A DNA stretch of 64,000 nucleotides from Venturia oleaginea (lineage: Eukaryota > Ascomycota > Dothideomycetes > Venturiales > Venturiaceae), in the NCBI GenBank assembly GCA_013176395.1, contig JABMLP010000014.1, positions 620,001 through 684,000 on the forward strand, read 5' to 3'. Of the stretch, positions 34,555-45,239 are shown piece by piece (position 1 is the stretch's first letter; every line of letters begins with the position of its first letter). The notes below the pieces were generated by a model that did not search any database, was not told the DNA's origin, and was given only the letters and a program-made list of their open reading frames with translations. Made by a program: the position numbers and the translations under genes.

Positions 34555-36285
34555 ATGAAGCTGTTCCCCTTTCTCTTTGGTGTCATGAGCATCACTGCTT
34601 ATGTGGCCACGGCGGAAAACGCGCCGGATTATGAACAGATATTAAAGGACAAGGGAATGGAAATCATGAGAGATCTCGCTGCTGGAAAGCCAAACTCGGC
34701 AGATTCAGTGCCTCCAGCTCTGACTCAGGAACAGCAAAAAGGTTTCATGGAGATGGTACAATCGTTCGGTCAGGAGCAGCGTGTCTTCGACAACTTCGCC
34801 CGAGAAATTGTTCATGGACGCAAACCAGAAGCGATGGACGTAGCAACAGAAAAGGAGGCAAGGAACGCAGCAAAAACTCGAGGTAAAGCCCAGAAAGAAT
34901 GGGACAACTTGGTCGACAACTGGGCAGGCTTTGCGGAGATGGCTTTCAAGCATCGTAAACTTCAGCAGAAGACTTTGCTGAGGTTGAACAAGGATACGCA
35001 GAGCATTTTACACGCCATGTACGATATTGATCATACAACAACATTGCCGGTTGGACTCGAAGTACGGAAAGCTGTCGGTATCCTTGTCTACGACAGTATC
35101 GAGTCGCTGCGCATGCAAGCCTTTCCCTACAAGTCAGGCCAACGACTCGAGACCCAGAGGAATAGGCTAGAAAGTCTTCAGTTACGCCAGAAGCACGCAG
35201 CTGCAATGATTCGAGGTATCTTCGAAGAAGTTCCCGAAGCTCAGGAGCTGCTGAACGATGAAATGATTTATATCATCGGACGAAACGAGAAAGAGCATGG
35301 GAAGGGCTATTTAATGAAGCATTACACGAAAGACAAGCTTACTAAGACTGAACAAAAGGAAAGTGAGGAGATCATCAAGAACATTGCAACTTTGTACCAA
35401 GATCAGCAAAAGATATCGGTGAAAACGACAGATGAAAGGCATGCGAAGTTGATGGATACTCTGCTTGTTGCATTACCTGCACAGGACGAGCATTCACTAC
35501 CGGGCTTCGGGCCGGATAGAAAACTGGTGGAGCGTTCAGTCTCGGCCAAACTACCCGCAGCCTTTGGCTACTACCCGAATGTTACTAAGACTTGGCCATC
35601 TGTCATGTTTAATGTCACCTTGACTTCATCTGTTGCTGTGGTCGCCCCGGGCTATACTACATACACCATCTATCCGACTGCATCGATTGTCGCAATGGTA
35701 AACTCAGTTGTTGCTGTCAACCAGACTGCCTTGGTCTACTCGAACTCTACGTCGCATGTCACCGTGACCGTGGAGGAAATTGCCACAGTTATAGTGACTG
35801 TGGCAGAAAATGTGCGAAGCAACTCAACTTCGACTCTTTCTTCATCCTCTTACTCGGAGGTCGTGGAACCAGTCATTGTTACACCTACGGCCACTCAAAC
35901 AACTCCGAACTCAACGTCGATGGACTTGATACCACCAGCTTTCCCAACCGGCGAAGGTGAGCGGCCAGAGCTTGGCCCTGAGCTAGATCCCTACGAGCAT
36001 GAATCCGGGGAAGTTCCATCTCACGATCCCGATCGGTTTGGTGACGAAAGGAGAAAGCAAGAAAAAGAGGAGAAGAAGAAAAAGTCGAAGGACTTGAGTC
36101 TAGCAATCAGTCTCCCGTTGTCGGGAACTGTTGCTGGAGTTGCTATGACGGCTTGGGCCATGACGAAGCCTGGACCAAAGATTCTACGTAAACGCCAGCT
36201 CTCTATGCCGGTAGGATTCCCTTCCTGGAACATTCTTTTGGGGCCCATTTGTTGCATTTTTCAGAAACTAATAACGCATCGCTAG
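34555..36285 (+). CDS. Secreted or surface coiled-coil protein with C-terminal hydrophobic segment
   Basis: Single exon, 576 residues. The ATG at 34555 starts a clear signal peptide (MKLFPFLFGVMSITAYVATA, cleavage before ENAPD); the frame is open further upstream but only without this signal. Residues 20-320 are charged and helical, probably coiled coil (KHRKLQQKTLLRLNKDTQ, KLTKTEQKESEEIIKN). Residues 340-470 are Thr/Ser/Val-rich with repeated VTVTVEEIATVIVTVAE-like strands and several N-x-S/T sites, as in cell-wall proteins. A basic-acidic linker (RRKQEKEEKKKKSKD) precedes a hydrophobic stretch near residue 525 (LSLAISLPLSGTVAGVAMTA) that could be a membrane anchor. No known family. Confidence 0.8.
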   Translation: MKLFPFLFGVMSITAYVATAENAPDYEQILKDKGMEIMRDLAAGKPNSADSVPPALTQEQQKGFMEMVQSFGQEQRVFDNFAREIVHGRKPEAMDVATEKEARNAAKTRGKAQKEWDNLVDNWAGFAEMAFKHRKLQQKTLLRLNKDTQSILHAMYDIDHTTTLPVGLEVRKAVGILVYDSIESLRMQAFPYKSGQRLETQRNRLESLQLRQKHAAAMIRGIFEEVPEAQELLNDEMIYIIGRNEKEHGKGYLMKHYTKDKLTKTEQKESEEIIKNIATLYQDQQKISVKTTDERHAKLMDTLLVALPAQDEHSLPGFGPDRKLVERSVSAKLPAAFGYYPNVTKTWPSVMFNVTLTSSVAVVAPGYTTYTIYPTASIVAMVNSVVAVNQTALVYSNSTSHVTVTVEEIATVIVTVAENVRSNSTSTLSSSSYSEVVEPVIVTPTATQTTPNSTSMDLIPPAFPTGEGERPELGPELDPYEHESGEVPSHDPDRFGDERRKQEKEEKKKKSKDLSLAISLPLSGTVAGVAMTAWAMTKPGPKILRKRQLSMPVGFPSWNILLGPICCIFQKLITHR

Positions 36286-36512
36286 GCTTCTTCTGTTCTC
36301 GTTTCTCAATATGCCTCAGCACGTCAGATCAGCTTGCTCGAAAACGGTGCCTTCTGGGCCTCTCGCATTTTGCTCAAGCAGTGCCAGTTCCTCCCGCGCG
36401 CGTATCTCACAGATTACAGCTTCTGTGGATAATCTTCAATTTCCAGTTCAGGATTTGTCACGCTCTTCTGCAAAGACCTGCTGGTTACGACATAATACCA
36501 TTATTTACTACA

Positions 36513-37155
36513 TGTTACTAGGAACTCGTTTCTGAACACACTTGATTATGTTAAGACCTTCTTGACACCTGTGTTCTCTTGTTCTGGTCCGCGGGTTTGA
36601 GGTAAGGGCAATATCAGTCTGGAAGTACTTACCTTAAGTACTTCCCTTGCTCAGGTTCTTTGGAGGCTCACTAGATCCTAGCCGTCCGATGTATCTCCCA
36701 ATTCAATTGTCGTTTAACCGATTTGATCCTCAGATCAATCCTGGATGCTTGTCGGTTAGTATGAAGGTTGGGGTTGGGCTTGCTTCGTATGCATATGACT
36801 TGTGCTGGATTGTATCTAAGTAAAAGGTCGTTACTGTAGTAGGTTGAAGAAGCTCCTATGTGAGAAACATAACATGAGATAACCACACCAAGAGAAAGGA
36901 AAGCCCGTCCAACGTCCTCCCTATATACCGTTCTGGTTGAGGGTGCCAGGTGTATTCCCACAACTCTTGGCTTTTTCCCACACTTCCCACACCTGTAAGC
37001 CATGCCAAGACCTATGGGAGCTGTGGGAATATCACATGACTCCTGCACGTACTATTCTCTTTTAGGACTGACTCCGTCGCACCAATAACTTATCATCCAA
37101 CCATTCTTTGCGAGTCCTGCCTTCCTGCTCTTCAGCCTTGAGGTGATCTGTAACA
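36513..37155. repeat. Solo LTR (643 bp)
   Basis: Starts TGTTACTAGGAACTCG and ends GATCTGTAACA, with a perfect 5-bp target duplication CTACA at 36508-36512 and 37156-37160. Same family as 54101-54795. No internal region remains, as expected from LTR-LTR recombination. I found no full element of the family in the window, so its superfamily is undecided. Confidence 0.9.
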
Positions 37156-37663
37156 CTACACCTGTAGCGTGGGGCTTCACTTCGGACGAGCTCGGATTCA
37201 CTAAATTTTAAGTGATTTACCCCCAAATCTCAATACGCTATAGCTAGCTATGTAATAAACTTACCCCGAGCAAAAGAGTCAATGTTGAATGTAACTGTAC
37301 TTCTTAGCTAGGATGGACAAATTAAGGTTTTGCTCGTTAACTGAGCTGTTAGGCCGAAAGCAGTCTAGTCGTGATTTACAAATGCTTACATACGGTTTAG
37401 AATAACGAAGCTATACTTTGGCGCTGAACCCAGCGCATGTAAGCTTGCAGCTAAGCTAACCTCCAACGACCTTCACCGATGACACAGCCCCGAGCGGCTA
37501 CCGGTGCCAAGTTGCAGCCTGCTCGTTGCACATCGCGAGTATTGCACTCGAAACATGAACAATTCGAGAGACACGTACCGCTGTTCTCTTACTACAATTT
37601 CTTACCTACCCTCTACTCAACCTTAACCGGCATTCCCTACTCGCGCGAGAGCATGCAAGCGCC

Positions 37664-40419
37664 ATGATGCGTCTGCTGAAGCATTCACTAAACGGTGATC
37701 TGGAGCTGATTTCGATCGACGACGAAAACCTTCCTCGGTAGGCTATCCTATCGCACACCTGGACTGACGGCGAAGAAGTCATATATGACGAGCTAGTGGC
37801 CGGCACAGGCAAGGGCAAGCCTGGCTACGCCAAAATCGGCTTCTGTATTGACAGAGCCGCTGAGAATGGGCTACAGTATTCCTGGGTAGACACATGTTGC
37901 ATCAACAAATCTACTACCCAGGAGCTTCAGACGGCCATTAATTCCATGTTCCAATGGTATCAGCGGGCAAGCAAGTGCTACATATACCTATCAGACGTCG
38001 AGGTGCCAGCCGAGGTCATCACCGCCCAAGACTTCCGGATTACATGGATGGAAGCGTTTCGAAGAAGCCGATGGTTCACGAGGGGCTGGACGCTGCAAGA
38101 GCTTCTGGCGCCGGCCACTGTTGACTTATTTTCCAAGGAGGGCAAGCGTCTGGGGAGTAGGATATCGCTGGAGCAAGAGATCCATGAAATTACTAAAATT
38201 CCTATCACGGCATTGAGAGGACAAAGTCTCTTAGAGTTTAGCGTTGAGGAGCGAATGAGCTGGGCAGCCAAACGTGTAACAACCTTTAGGGAGGACAAAG
38301 TATACTGTCTCCTAGGGGTCTTCAGTGTATTCTTACCGCTTATATACGGAGAAGGAGAGGCATATGCAAGAGTAGGGCTAAGAGAGGAGATGCAAAAGCG
38401 ACAGGAAGGGCGGGGAATAGTGGGTTTGCAAGACTTGACAGGTAAATTCTTATTCAGGCAGGGTAGCACTCTTTTGTACGGGTTCTATGCAACTAACAAG
38501 ATACAGTCTCCTCACCGTTACCCTTCCCAAAGAACGAATCCTTTGTCGGACGCGAAAAGCAGCTTCAATTTCTCGAACAGTTACTCCTTCCAAACAGCTA
38601 CCAACGCATCACATTATATGGACTAGGGGGCTGCGGGAAATCCGCACTTGCCCTTGAGTTTGCCTATCGTGCAATGGCTCGACACGCTGTACAACTAGGT
38701 TTCTGGATGCCCGCTATCAGCCAAGAGAGCTTCGAGCTCGCATATCGGGAAATCGGCATCCGTCTGCGTATACTAGGGATAACAGAGGACATTGCAGACG
38801 TGAAAGAGCTGGTTAAGAATGCATTGAGCTCGGACAGTATGGGGCAGTGGCTGATGATTGTTGACAATGCTGACGACCCTGGTATCCTGAAGGGTAGTAC
38901 TACTGGTAACCCGTGATCAACTCGACTCCTCGATTATATCCCATACAGCAGTAAAGGCAAAATCCTCTTCACGACACGAAGCAGGAAAGTTGCTGCGGAC
39001 TTGACTCCCAGCAATATGTTGGAGCTGAAAGATATAAGCAAAGCTGAGGCTGAGCAACTACTGGCGCGACGAATATCAAAGAATGAACTCGTTAGCGACG
39101 AGCAATCCGTCGACAAATTGTTGGAGCTACTTGCGTATCTACCGCTCGCTATTGTGCAGGCAGCCGCGTTTATCAACAGTAATGATACTTCAGTATCCGA
39201 GTATATTTTATTGTTCCAAAATAGAGCTACAGAGACTGAGCTTTTTGGCGAGCAATTTGAGGACCTCAGCAGATACCGAGAGATGGACAGTACAATTGCT
39301 AAAACGTGGCATATCTCATTCGACCAGATACGAAAGCAAGATCCACTTGCTGCAGAGTACCTTTCGTTTATAGCGTGCATCGATCGTATCAACATCACTC
39401 AGTCACTGTTACCTCCCGCAAGTTCCGCGCTACAGCAAATCAAAGCGATCGGGACGCTTGAAGGGTATGCATTTATCACAGAACGTCAGGCGTTGCAAGA
39501 GCTAGAAAGCGAGAAGTTGTTCGATATGCACCGACTGGTGCACATAGCATCAGAATGGTGGCTGTGCGGACATGATGAGCAATTATATTGGACAGGCAAA
39601 GTGGCAGCCCGACTCGAGGAGCTCATCCCATATGGTGGGCATGAGAGCATGGAGATATGGACAAGGTACCTCTCGCACGCATTGCACGTGGCTGGACAAG
39701 ATGGAATACTGGAGGAGACGGCAAGGGCTTCACTTTTTGATCGGGTTGGGAGATGTCAGTCAAGCCTAGGCCGATACTCAGCCGCAGAGATGACGCACCG
39801 ACAAGTTCTTCTGCTGAATAAAAAGAATTTTGGGGCAGAGCATCCTTCCACGCTGACGAGCATGAGCAACTTGGCGGGAGTGCTGGAGCGCCAAGGCAAG
39901 TACGAGGAGGCGGAATCGATGAACAGACAGACGCTGGCTCGGTATGAGAAGGTGCTTGGGGCAGAGCATCCAGACACGCTGACGAGCATGAGCAACTTGG
40001 CGGGAGTGCTGAGGAGCCAGGGTAATTACGAGGAGGCGGAATCGATGAACAGACAGACGCTGGCTCGGTATGAGAAGGTGCTTGGGGCAGAGCATCCAGA
40101 CACGCTGACGAGCATGAGCAACTTGGCGGGAGTGCTGGAGAGCCAAGGCAAGTACGAGGAGGCGGAATCGATGAACAGACAGACGCTGGCGCGGACAGAG
40201 AAGGTGCTTGGGGCAGAGCATCCAGGCACGCTGATGAGCATATACTGCCTCGCTCACCTCCTTGCAAACGTGCGCCGTACCGATGAGTCTATTGTTCTAT
40301 ACGAAAGGGTATACACGGGGTATAGCGTAGTTTTAGGGAACGATCACCCAACAACCCGCGCTTGTCGCGCTCACCTTTCCGAGGCACTGACGTTATCAGA
40401 AGAAAATATGCACTGGTGA
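37664..40419 (+). pseudogene. HET-NB-ARC-TPR (NLR-type) gene with two premature stops
   Basis: Fungal NLR architecture. Exons 37664-38441 and 38507-40419, with a 65-nt intron. The HET domain begins ISIDDENLPR, hits TAG at 37739-37741 where the canonical YAILSHTW should follow (AILSHTW is intact after it), and continues with SWVDTCCINK, RGWTLQELLAP and KVYCLLGVF. The nucleotide-binding domain has the P-loop GLGGCGKSALA and LMIVDNADD, then TGA at 38914-38916 just before STRLLDYIPYSS. KILFTTRS and LPLAIVQAAAF follow. The C-terminus is TPR repeats. HET domains drive incompatibility-type cell death after NLR sensing. About 895 codons if read through. The second stop fits CGA to TGA. A dead allele or a strain-specific null is likely. 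Confidence 0.88.
39832..40209 (+). repeat. 126-bp in-frame TPR tandem repeat, three units
   Basis: GGGGCAGAGCATCC recurs at 39832, 39958, 40084 and 40210, a period of exactly 126 bp or 42 residues (core LTSMSNLAGVL and EAESMNRQTLAR). The first three units differ at few positions; the fourth diverges after about 30 bp. Confidence 0.92.
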
Positions 40420-40765
40420 AGATGGGTTTCAGGATATCCATGTTTTCTAAGTAATAATCAAAACCACTCTGAAAGACGCAGATTTACACAATTTTAAATA
40501 TGCAGCACGTGCTAGTGATGGATGGATAGATGAATTCATTACACCCGTCGGGCCAGTTTGGCTCCAGGGGGACACTACTGACTCTGTTGTACATTATATC
40601 CAACCGCCAACGCTCTTTTTATTCAAAGCCCGAACTTAAATTTTTATGCAATATCTTTTCCAACATACTTCAGTATCAAATTGACCACAACTCAAGAAAC
40701 AGCAACAAAAACGAAAGGTACAACTTACCGTTTGCCAAGGGACTGACGGGATCAGAGATTAGCCG

Positions 40766-43597
40766 TTAGTGAACAGGGGGTATCGGATCTAGGATTGCTG
40801 CTTGCATGGGTACTATCTTGATGAGTGAGTCCACATGCTCGGAGTTAATGGTTTGGGCAGAGACTAATAGAGTGCCTACGATTGTGCCACCGAACAAGAT
40901 AGTTCTCTTAGCAAAGTCTAAGGCCATGCCTTTTTGATCGAGACGTCCCATCGAAAGGATATTGAAGTGACCGCCACATTGGTAGTAAACTTCTGAAATG
41001 TCTAAGGTCGTACGGTGTCCATTCGGTGCGGTCAGTTGGACTGATAGAATGAATGCCCTTTGGGGTGAGGCCCGTAGATCTTGAGATGCCTTTGGTTGGC
41101 ATATTGCATCCTGTCACATCGTGCAGCATTGAGGTATCATTCACGATATGCGTATCAGACAAATAGGAGCACATAGTACTCAGGGGAGATGCCATTGGCC
41201 TTGCGGATCTCAAGGATCTGGCGAGCGTCTTCGAATTGCGTGACAAGTTTCTCAATAGAATTAAGTCTGTGCACTTGATATGGGAGATGACTTTGAGATG
41301 GTAGGCTGCTCTGACGTCCTTCGTCCCTTCGAAGAGCTTCTTGATTTCTAGCCAAAGTTTGCTAGCTGCCCTGATGCCTGTGAAAGTACTTTGAAGCATA
41401 TAGACCATTGTTGAGATGATAAGGCCAACCGCAGCATCGTTCTTTGGGTGGTATAGGTACTTGTCCTCCTCTGGATCTTGGGATTTATCGATTTCCTTAT
41501 TGACCTTGAAGATGTCGGAGGGATTGACGAGTCCGCTCATGATTGGAGTGCGGGAAGCAGTTGACGTTGCTGTTATATCCTCTTCGGTGCTCGCAGTAGG
41601 TTGATTGATTGATTTTATCCTACTCGGTTGCAGCCGCTTAATCAGGCAGCTATGTCCGGTTAGGAGGACTTCATCAGACAGCCGACACGTGATAGATTAT
41701 ATAATCCACCGCGCCCCACTTCGCCCCGTTCACTGAAACAAGACCAGCTGTCCCCTCCGTCCTCCCTCTTTTCCCTTAACCAGTATCTCCAAATGCCCGC
41801 TGGCTCTTGTAGATACTGGTTATTCTGCTAGTATATCTGTGCTATGTAGACTCAAGAGGCAATGCCTCGTGTTTCGCTATCCTTCTACCTACAGTCTCCC
41901 TCTAATGCTCAGCTTTGTCTATCTGTTTCGCCTTATCCCTCAAGGCCAATGGGTTCCCTAAGTATGTTTCTGCTTGTGAAAGTTGCCTTGCACCAGATTC
42001 CTATGCGGCGGTGTATTTGGTTGTGTGATGCTGGAGACAATAGTAACCATCGTAGTCGTGATTTCGCTGCTTCGGTGTGATACTCCGGGTATGCCCGTGG
42101 ACGAGGCTGTCTGGTAGCTGCCGTATTGTATGGCGCCGATCGTGCTATAGACCTGCCGTCTTATAGTCGGAGCCTATCTGCTGCTAGTCGCTCTCCCTAC
42201 TTGCTATATCGCGCTCCTACTCTTGCCAATGCCATAACTGGGACGCAACAGTCTGGGGAGAGGCTCAAGGCTACGTCTGCTGGCTTGTAGGGAGGGGATT
42301 TGCCGCCAATAAGCTCCTTCTATACGTCCTTACTGCTTACTGTGTTGCGCACCTACTCTTGCCAATGCCATAACTGGGACGCAACAGTTTGGGGAGAGGC
42401 TCAAGGCTCTGGACAACAGCTTGCAGCAGGACGGTTTGCGGAGACGATAGTAGATGAGGTTCTCTAGCAGCTGCCGTATCGTGTCGCACCGATTGTGTTG
42501 TAGACCTGTCGTCTTATAGTCGGAGCCTATCTGCTGCCAGTCGCTCTCCCTGCTTGCTATATCGCGCACCTACTCTTGCCACTGCCATAACTGGGACGCA
42601 ACAGTCTGGGGAGAGGCTCAAGGCTACGTCTGCTAGCTTACAGGGAGGGGATTTGCCGCCATTAGGCTCCTTCTATGCGTCCTTACTACTTACTGTGTCG
42701 CGCACCTACTCTTGCCAATGCCATAACTGGGACGCAACAGTTTGGGGAGAGGCTCAAGGCTCTGGGCAACAGCTTGTAGCAGGACGGTTTGCCAAGACGT
42801 TGGGAGAGATTGTCTAGTCGTTGCAGTGGTGTGTGGTGCCGATTGTTGCACACCGGGCGTCTGGTGTTTGAGTTGTGTTGAAGGTATTGCCGTTCTAGCA
42901 GTGACTCGTCGACTCGGAGCGTTGCAGTGTCATCTGGGGTGATGGACTAGCCGGGAGATAGTGACTAGATGGTTGCTGTTGTCTTTGGTGGACGCATCGT
43001 TCGTGTAGCTTGCTCATGTATTCGTCTGCTTGCTCTGCGGTGGCCGCGACGGCGACTCTAGAGATATCTCATCGACGCTGAGGGACGCGCGATGGCCTCT
43101 AGAGGCCGGAGCGGCCACTGGCAGAGGTGTTTTGATGATCCTTAGATGATACTTCTGTAAATTCCAAAAATTGAGTTCTCGCTGTGTGTGCTGTTTTTTG
43201 TGCTCGCAGTAGGAGCTTGAGAGGTATCTCGATAGATTTCACAATCTGGTGTGAGTTTCTGACTTCGAGCAATCGCTGTGCGGATCGCTTTGAGTTCGTA
43301 CTCGCTGAGATCGCTTTTGAGTACGGGATCTGATCGGACGGCATCCCAGAGGTCTTTGGCAAGCAGTGCTTGTTGTATAGCTGAAGCCCATCGGTAGTAG
43401 TCGACTGATCCTTTCCAGAATCGGGAGTGTTGACTTGAAGGTGTTGTCGGAGGTAATAGATTACATCTTGAGGAAGGGTATAGCTAGCGTTTCAGCGCCG
43501 AGCTAACGTATCGAGTAATGCCAAGTCGATAATAATTGGGTGAAGCCAATCGCAGGCGTATTGAGATTGGATGCGACCCGGGCTCATAACCTGATAA
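40766..43597 (-). pseudogene. Ty1/copia gag-protease remnant, interrupted
   Basis: The minus-strand gag is split by the element at 41601-43199. The 5' part (43483-43214) reads FWKGSVDYYRWASAIQQALL and LWDAVRSDP. The 3' part (41586 down) reads LYHPKNDAAVGLIISTMV, LWLEIKKLFEGTKDVRA, then a shift to NSIEKLVTQFEDARQILEIR (41280-41155). Protease-like and GAG-pre-integrase sequence (LSMGRLDQKGMALDFAKRTILFGGTIVGTLL) ends at 40766. No integrase or RT remains and no LTR was found. Upstream at 43581-43596 the plus strand reads GGGCTCATAACCTGAT, the anticodon arm of initiator tRNA-Met, so the element strand carries a copia-type half-tRNA primer site. No in-frame ATG follows the TAG at 43486-43484. Confidence 0.8.
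41601..43199 (-). mobile_element. LINE-derived non-autonomous element, copy 2
   Basis: Flanked by a 14-bp duplication GTGCTCGCAGTAGG at 41587-41600 and 43200-43213. The same 5' start as copy 1 (ACAGCACACACAGCGAGAACT, minus strand) and the same LINE 3' tail ending in the (AATC)n repeat at 41601-41613. It is about 350 bp longer than copy 1 because a block is repeated: 42118 onward is repeated at about 42467, and CTACTCTTGCCAATGCCATA-type units start near 42219, 42353, 42569 and 42706. No RT or endonuclease. Confidence 0.9.
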
Positions 43598-44529
43598 AAT
43601 AAGGGCTGTGCAGGAAAGTATTCATTGAAGACTTAGAAACAGCTTGTGGAGGGAAGAAAAGATTGAATGGCTTACTTTCCTAAGTGACGGAATAAAGCCT
43701 GACTATATACATATAACTGTAGAAACTTCTCGAAGTGAATGTATGAGGTTATTGCAGATCCTCAGTGTGGGTTATATGAACCTCACATACAGAGGAGGGA
43801 CCAGAGCTAATCACGAGGGAGTGGCATCTTATATCGAATCGGACTAGGCAATGCACATGCTTCAGTACACCAGTCCCATCATGAACGCGAAGTTGATTGA
43901 GAATGGCATTATATATAAAGATTGTTTGGAACGATTTTGTCGGAAAGAATTCAGGTGTACACAAGAAATATGGTCTAGAATTCGGCTGGATTCTCTACAC
44001 ATACATGGCTCGTCGAAATCGTCTCCACGCATGCCACAGTACCTCAAAGTGATTGGGATACTATGAGTCAAAACAAGAATAGCAGAGCATCAACTGATGC
44101 ACTATTCAAAAGTAGGATAGTAGTTCTTAGTCTTGGTAGACAGGCATCGAATCGCTATTAACTCGTCGCTGGGTCGGAGGCTGAGCTTTACACGGTCCAT
44201 GACTAACTGTTAGGCAGTAAAAGCTGGTAAAGACATCAATATTGAGTGGATACGGAGCAGGAGCTAATCATTATGTTCTAATATGCATAGATTGGGGCTG
44301 ACCTCTTTCTTGGCCTTGATGTAGAGAGTGATCGGAAAATCAGGTTAGTGGATTTCATTTTCTAGCTCTGCCTCCTACCCATTGACACAATTCCAAGGAC
44401 CGAGTCGGGCAAAGTGGATCTTCGGCCTCCAGTTAAGTCTAGCTGTTGAAGGCTAACTTTGACCTGAAATTTGATTTGATCATCTCCCGAATTCTCTTCC
44501 ATGTTGTAAATTCTGTTGTTCATCTCAGC
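43598..44529. other. Intergenic, no gene seen
   Basis: Would have to contain the copia 5' LTR if that element were complete; I find no matching repeat. Short frames on both strands (43644-44071) have no motif. Confidence 0.45.
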
Positions 44530-45234
44530 CTATGATTGGTCTAAAGACAAGAGCCTATTGCTGAGGATTGCCTCCAGATTTTCCAGCTGTTTCTTCTGGG
44601 CTTCAAGCTTCCATTGCATAGATGTCGACTGCATCACAAAATTACAGCTCGCCCCGTTCAGCCATTGGTGCACAGACGTCGGGTGTCCCTGGAGCATGCG
44701 TGTCATCTTCGACTCCATCTCTTGCAATTCCCTGTTGGTCCTCTGTTGTGCCTCGAAATATACCGAGTCTTGGCTTTCAGACTCCGAGAGTGAGCTGGAC
44801 GATTGTGCTATTTCTTCGTTGACGACCCAAGTATATTTTGGAGAAGTTGGTCGCGTTGGAGTGTTCCCAGTAGACGGTCTACTAATATCCTTAGACATTG
44901 TAATGTTCTGTTGGTCATGTCCACCTTGGTTGAGGCTTGCGAGAATTCCACCACAATGGGATAGGTTATCGCTGAGATCAGAGCTGCGGTCGGTATCCAG
45001 AGTTGTGGAATAGTCAAGGCTCGCGACACTGATTCTGTCAATGTCGACGTCCACACGAAGTTGAGGATTGAGTTTGGGGGCGGAGGGTGGCTTGCGATTG
45101 TGGCTTTTATTAGCGGCATGTACCTTACATCCGCGATCAGTAGCAAAGTATTTGCCACAGTGGCTGCACTTAGACTTGGCAGATTTGGGTATAAAGAGAG
45201 AAATGAATACAATGAATTCTTATTGAGGTATTGT
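44530..45234 (-). pseudogene. C2H2-like zinc-finger protein, 5' end lost or separated
   Basis: The frame reads FIPKSAKSKCSHCGKYFATD, then HAANKSHNRK, a C-x2-C-x12-H-x4-H finger. About 170 polar residues follow (Ser/Asp-rich; VYFEAQQRTNRELQEMESKM and KLEAQKKQLENLEAILSNR, probably coiled coil), ending at TGA 44530. Upstream there is a TAA and no ATG before the LTR element that begins at 45240. The element therefore sits in the gene's leader, or has separated a first exon. Could be a transcription factor fragment. An overlapping frame (45248-44808) lacks any motif and is taken as a shadow. Confidence 0.5.
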
Positions 45235-45239
45235 GTGTG

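Noticed and set aside
39623..40267. Long minus-strand frames opposite the TPR repeats, rich in Cys/Ser/Pro
   Set aside because: Shadow of the 126-bp coding repeat; periodicity and position match the NLR gene on the plus strand exactly.
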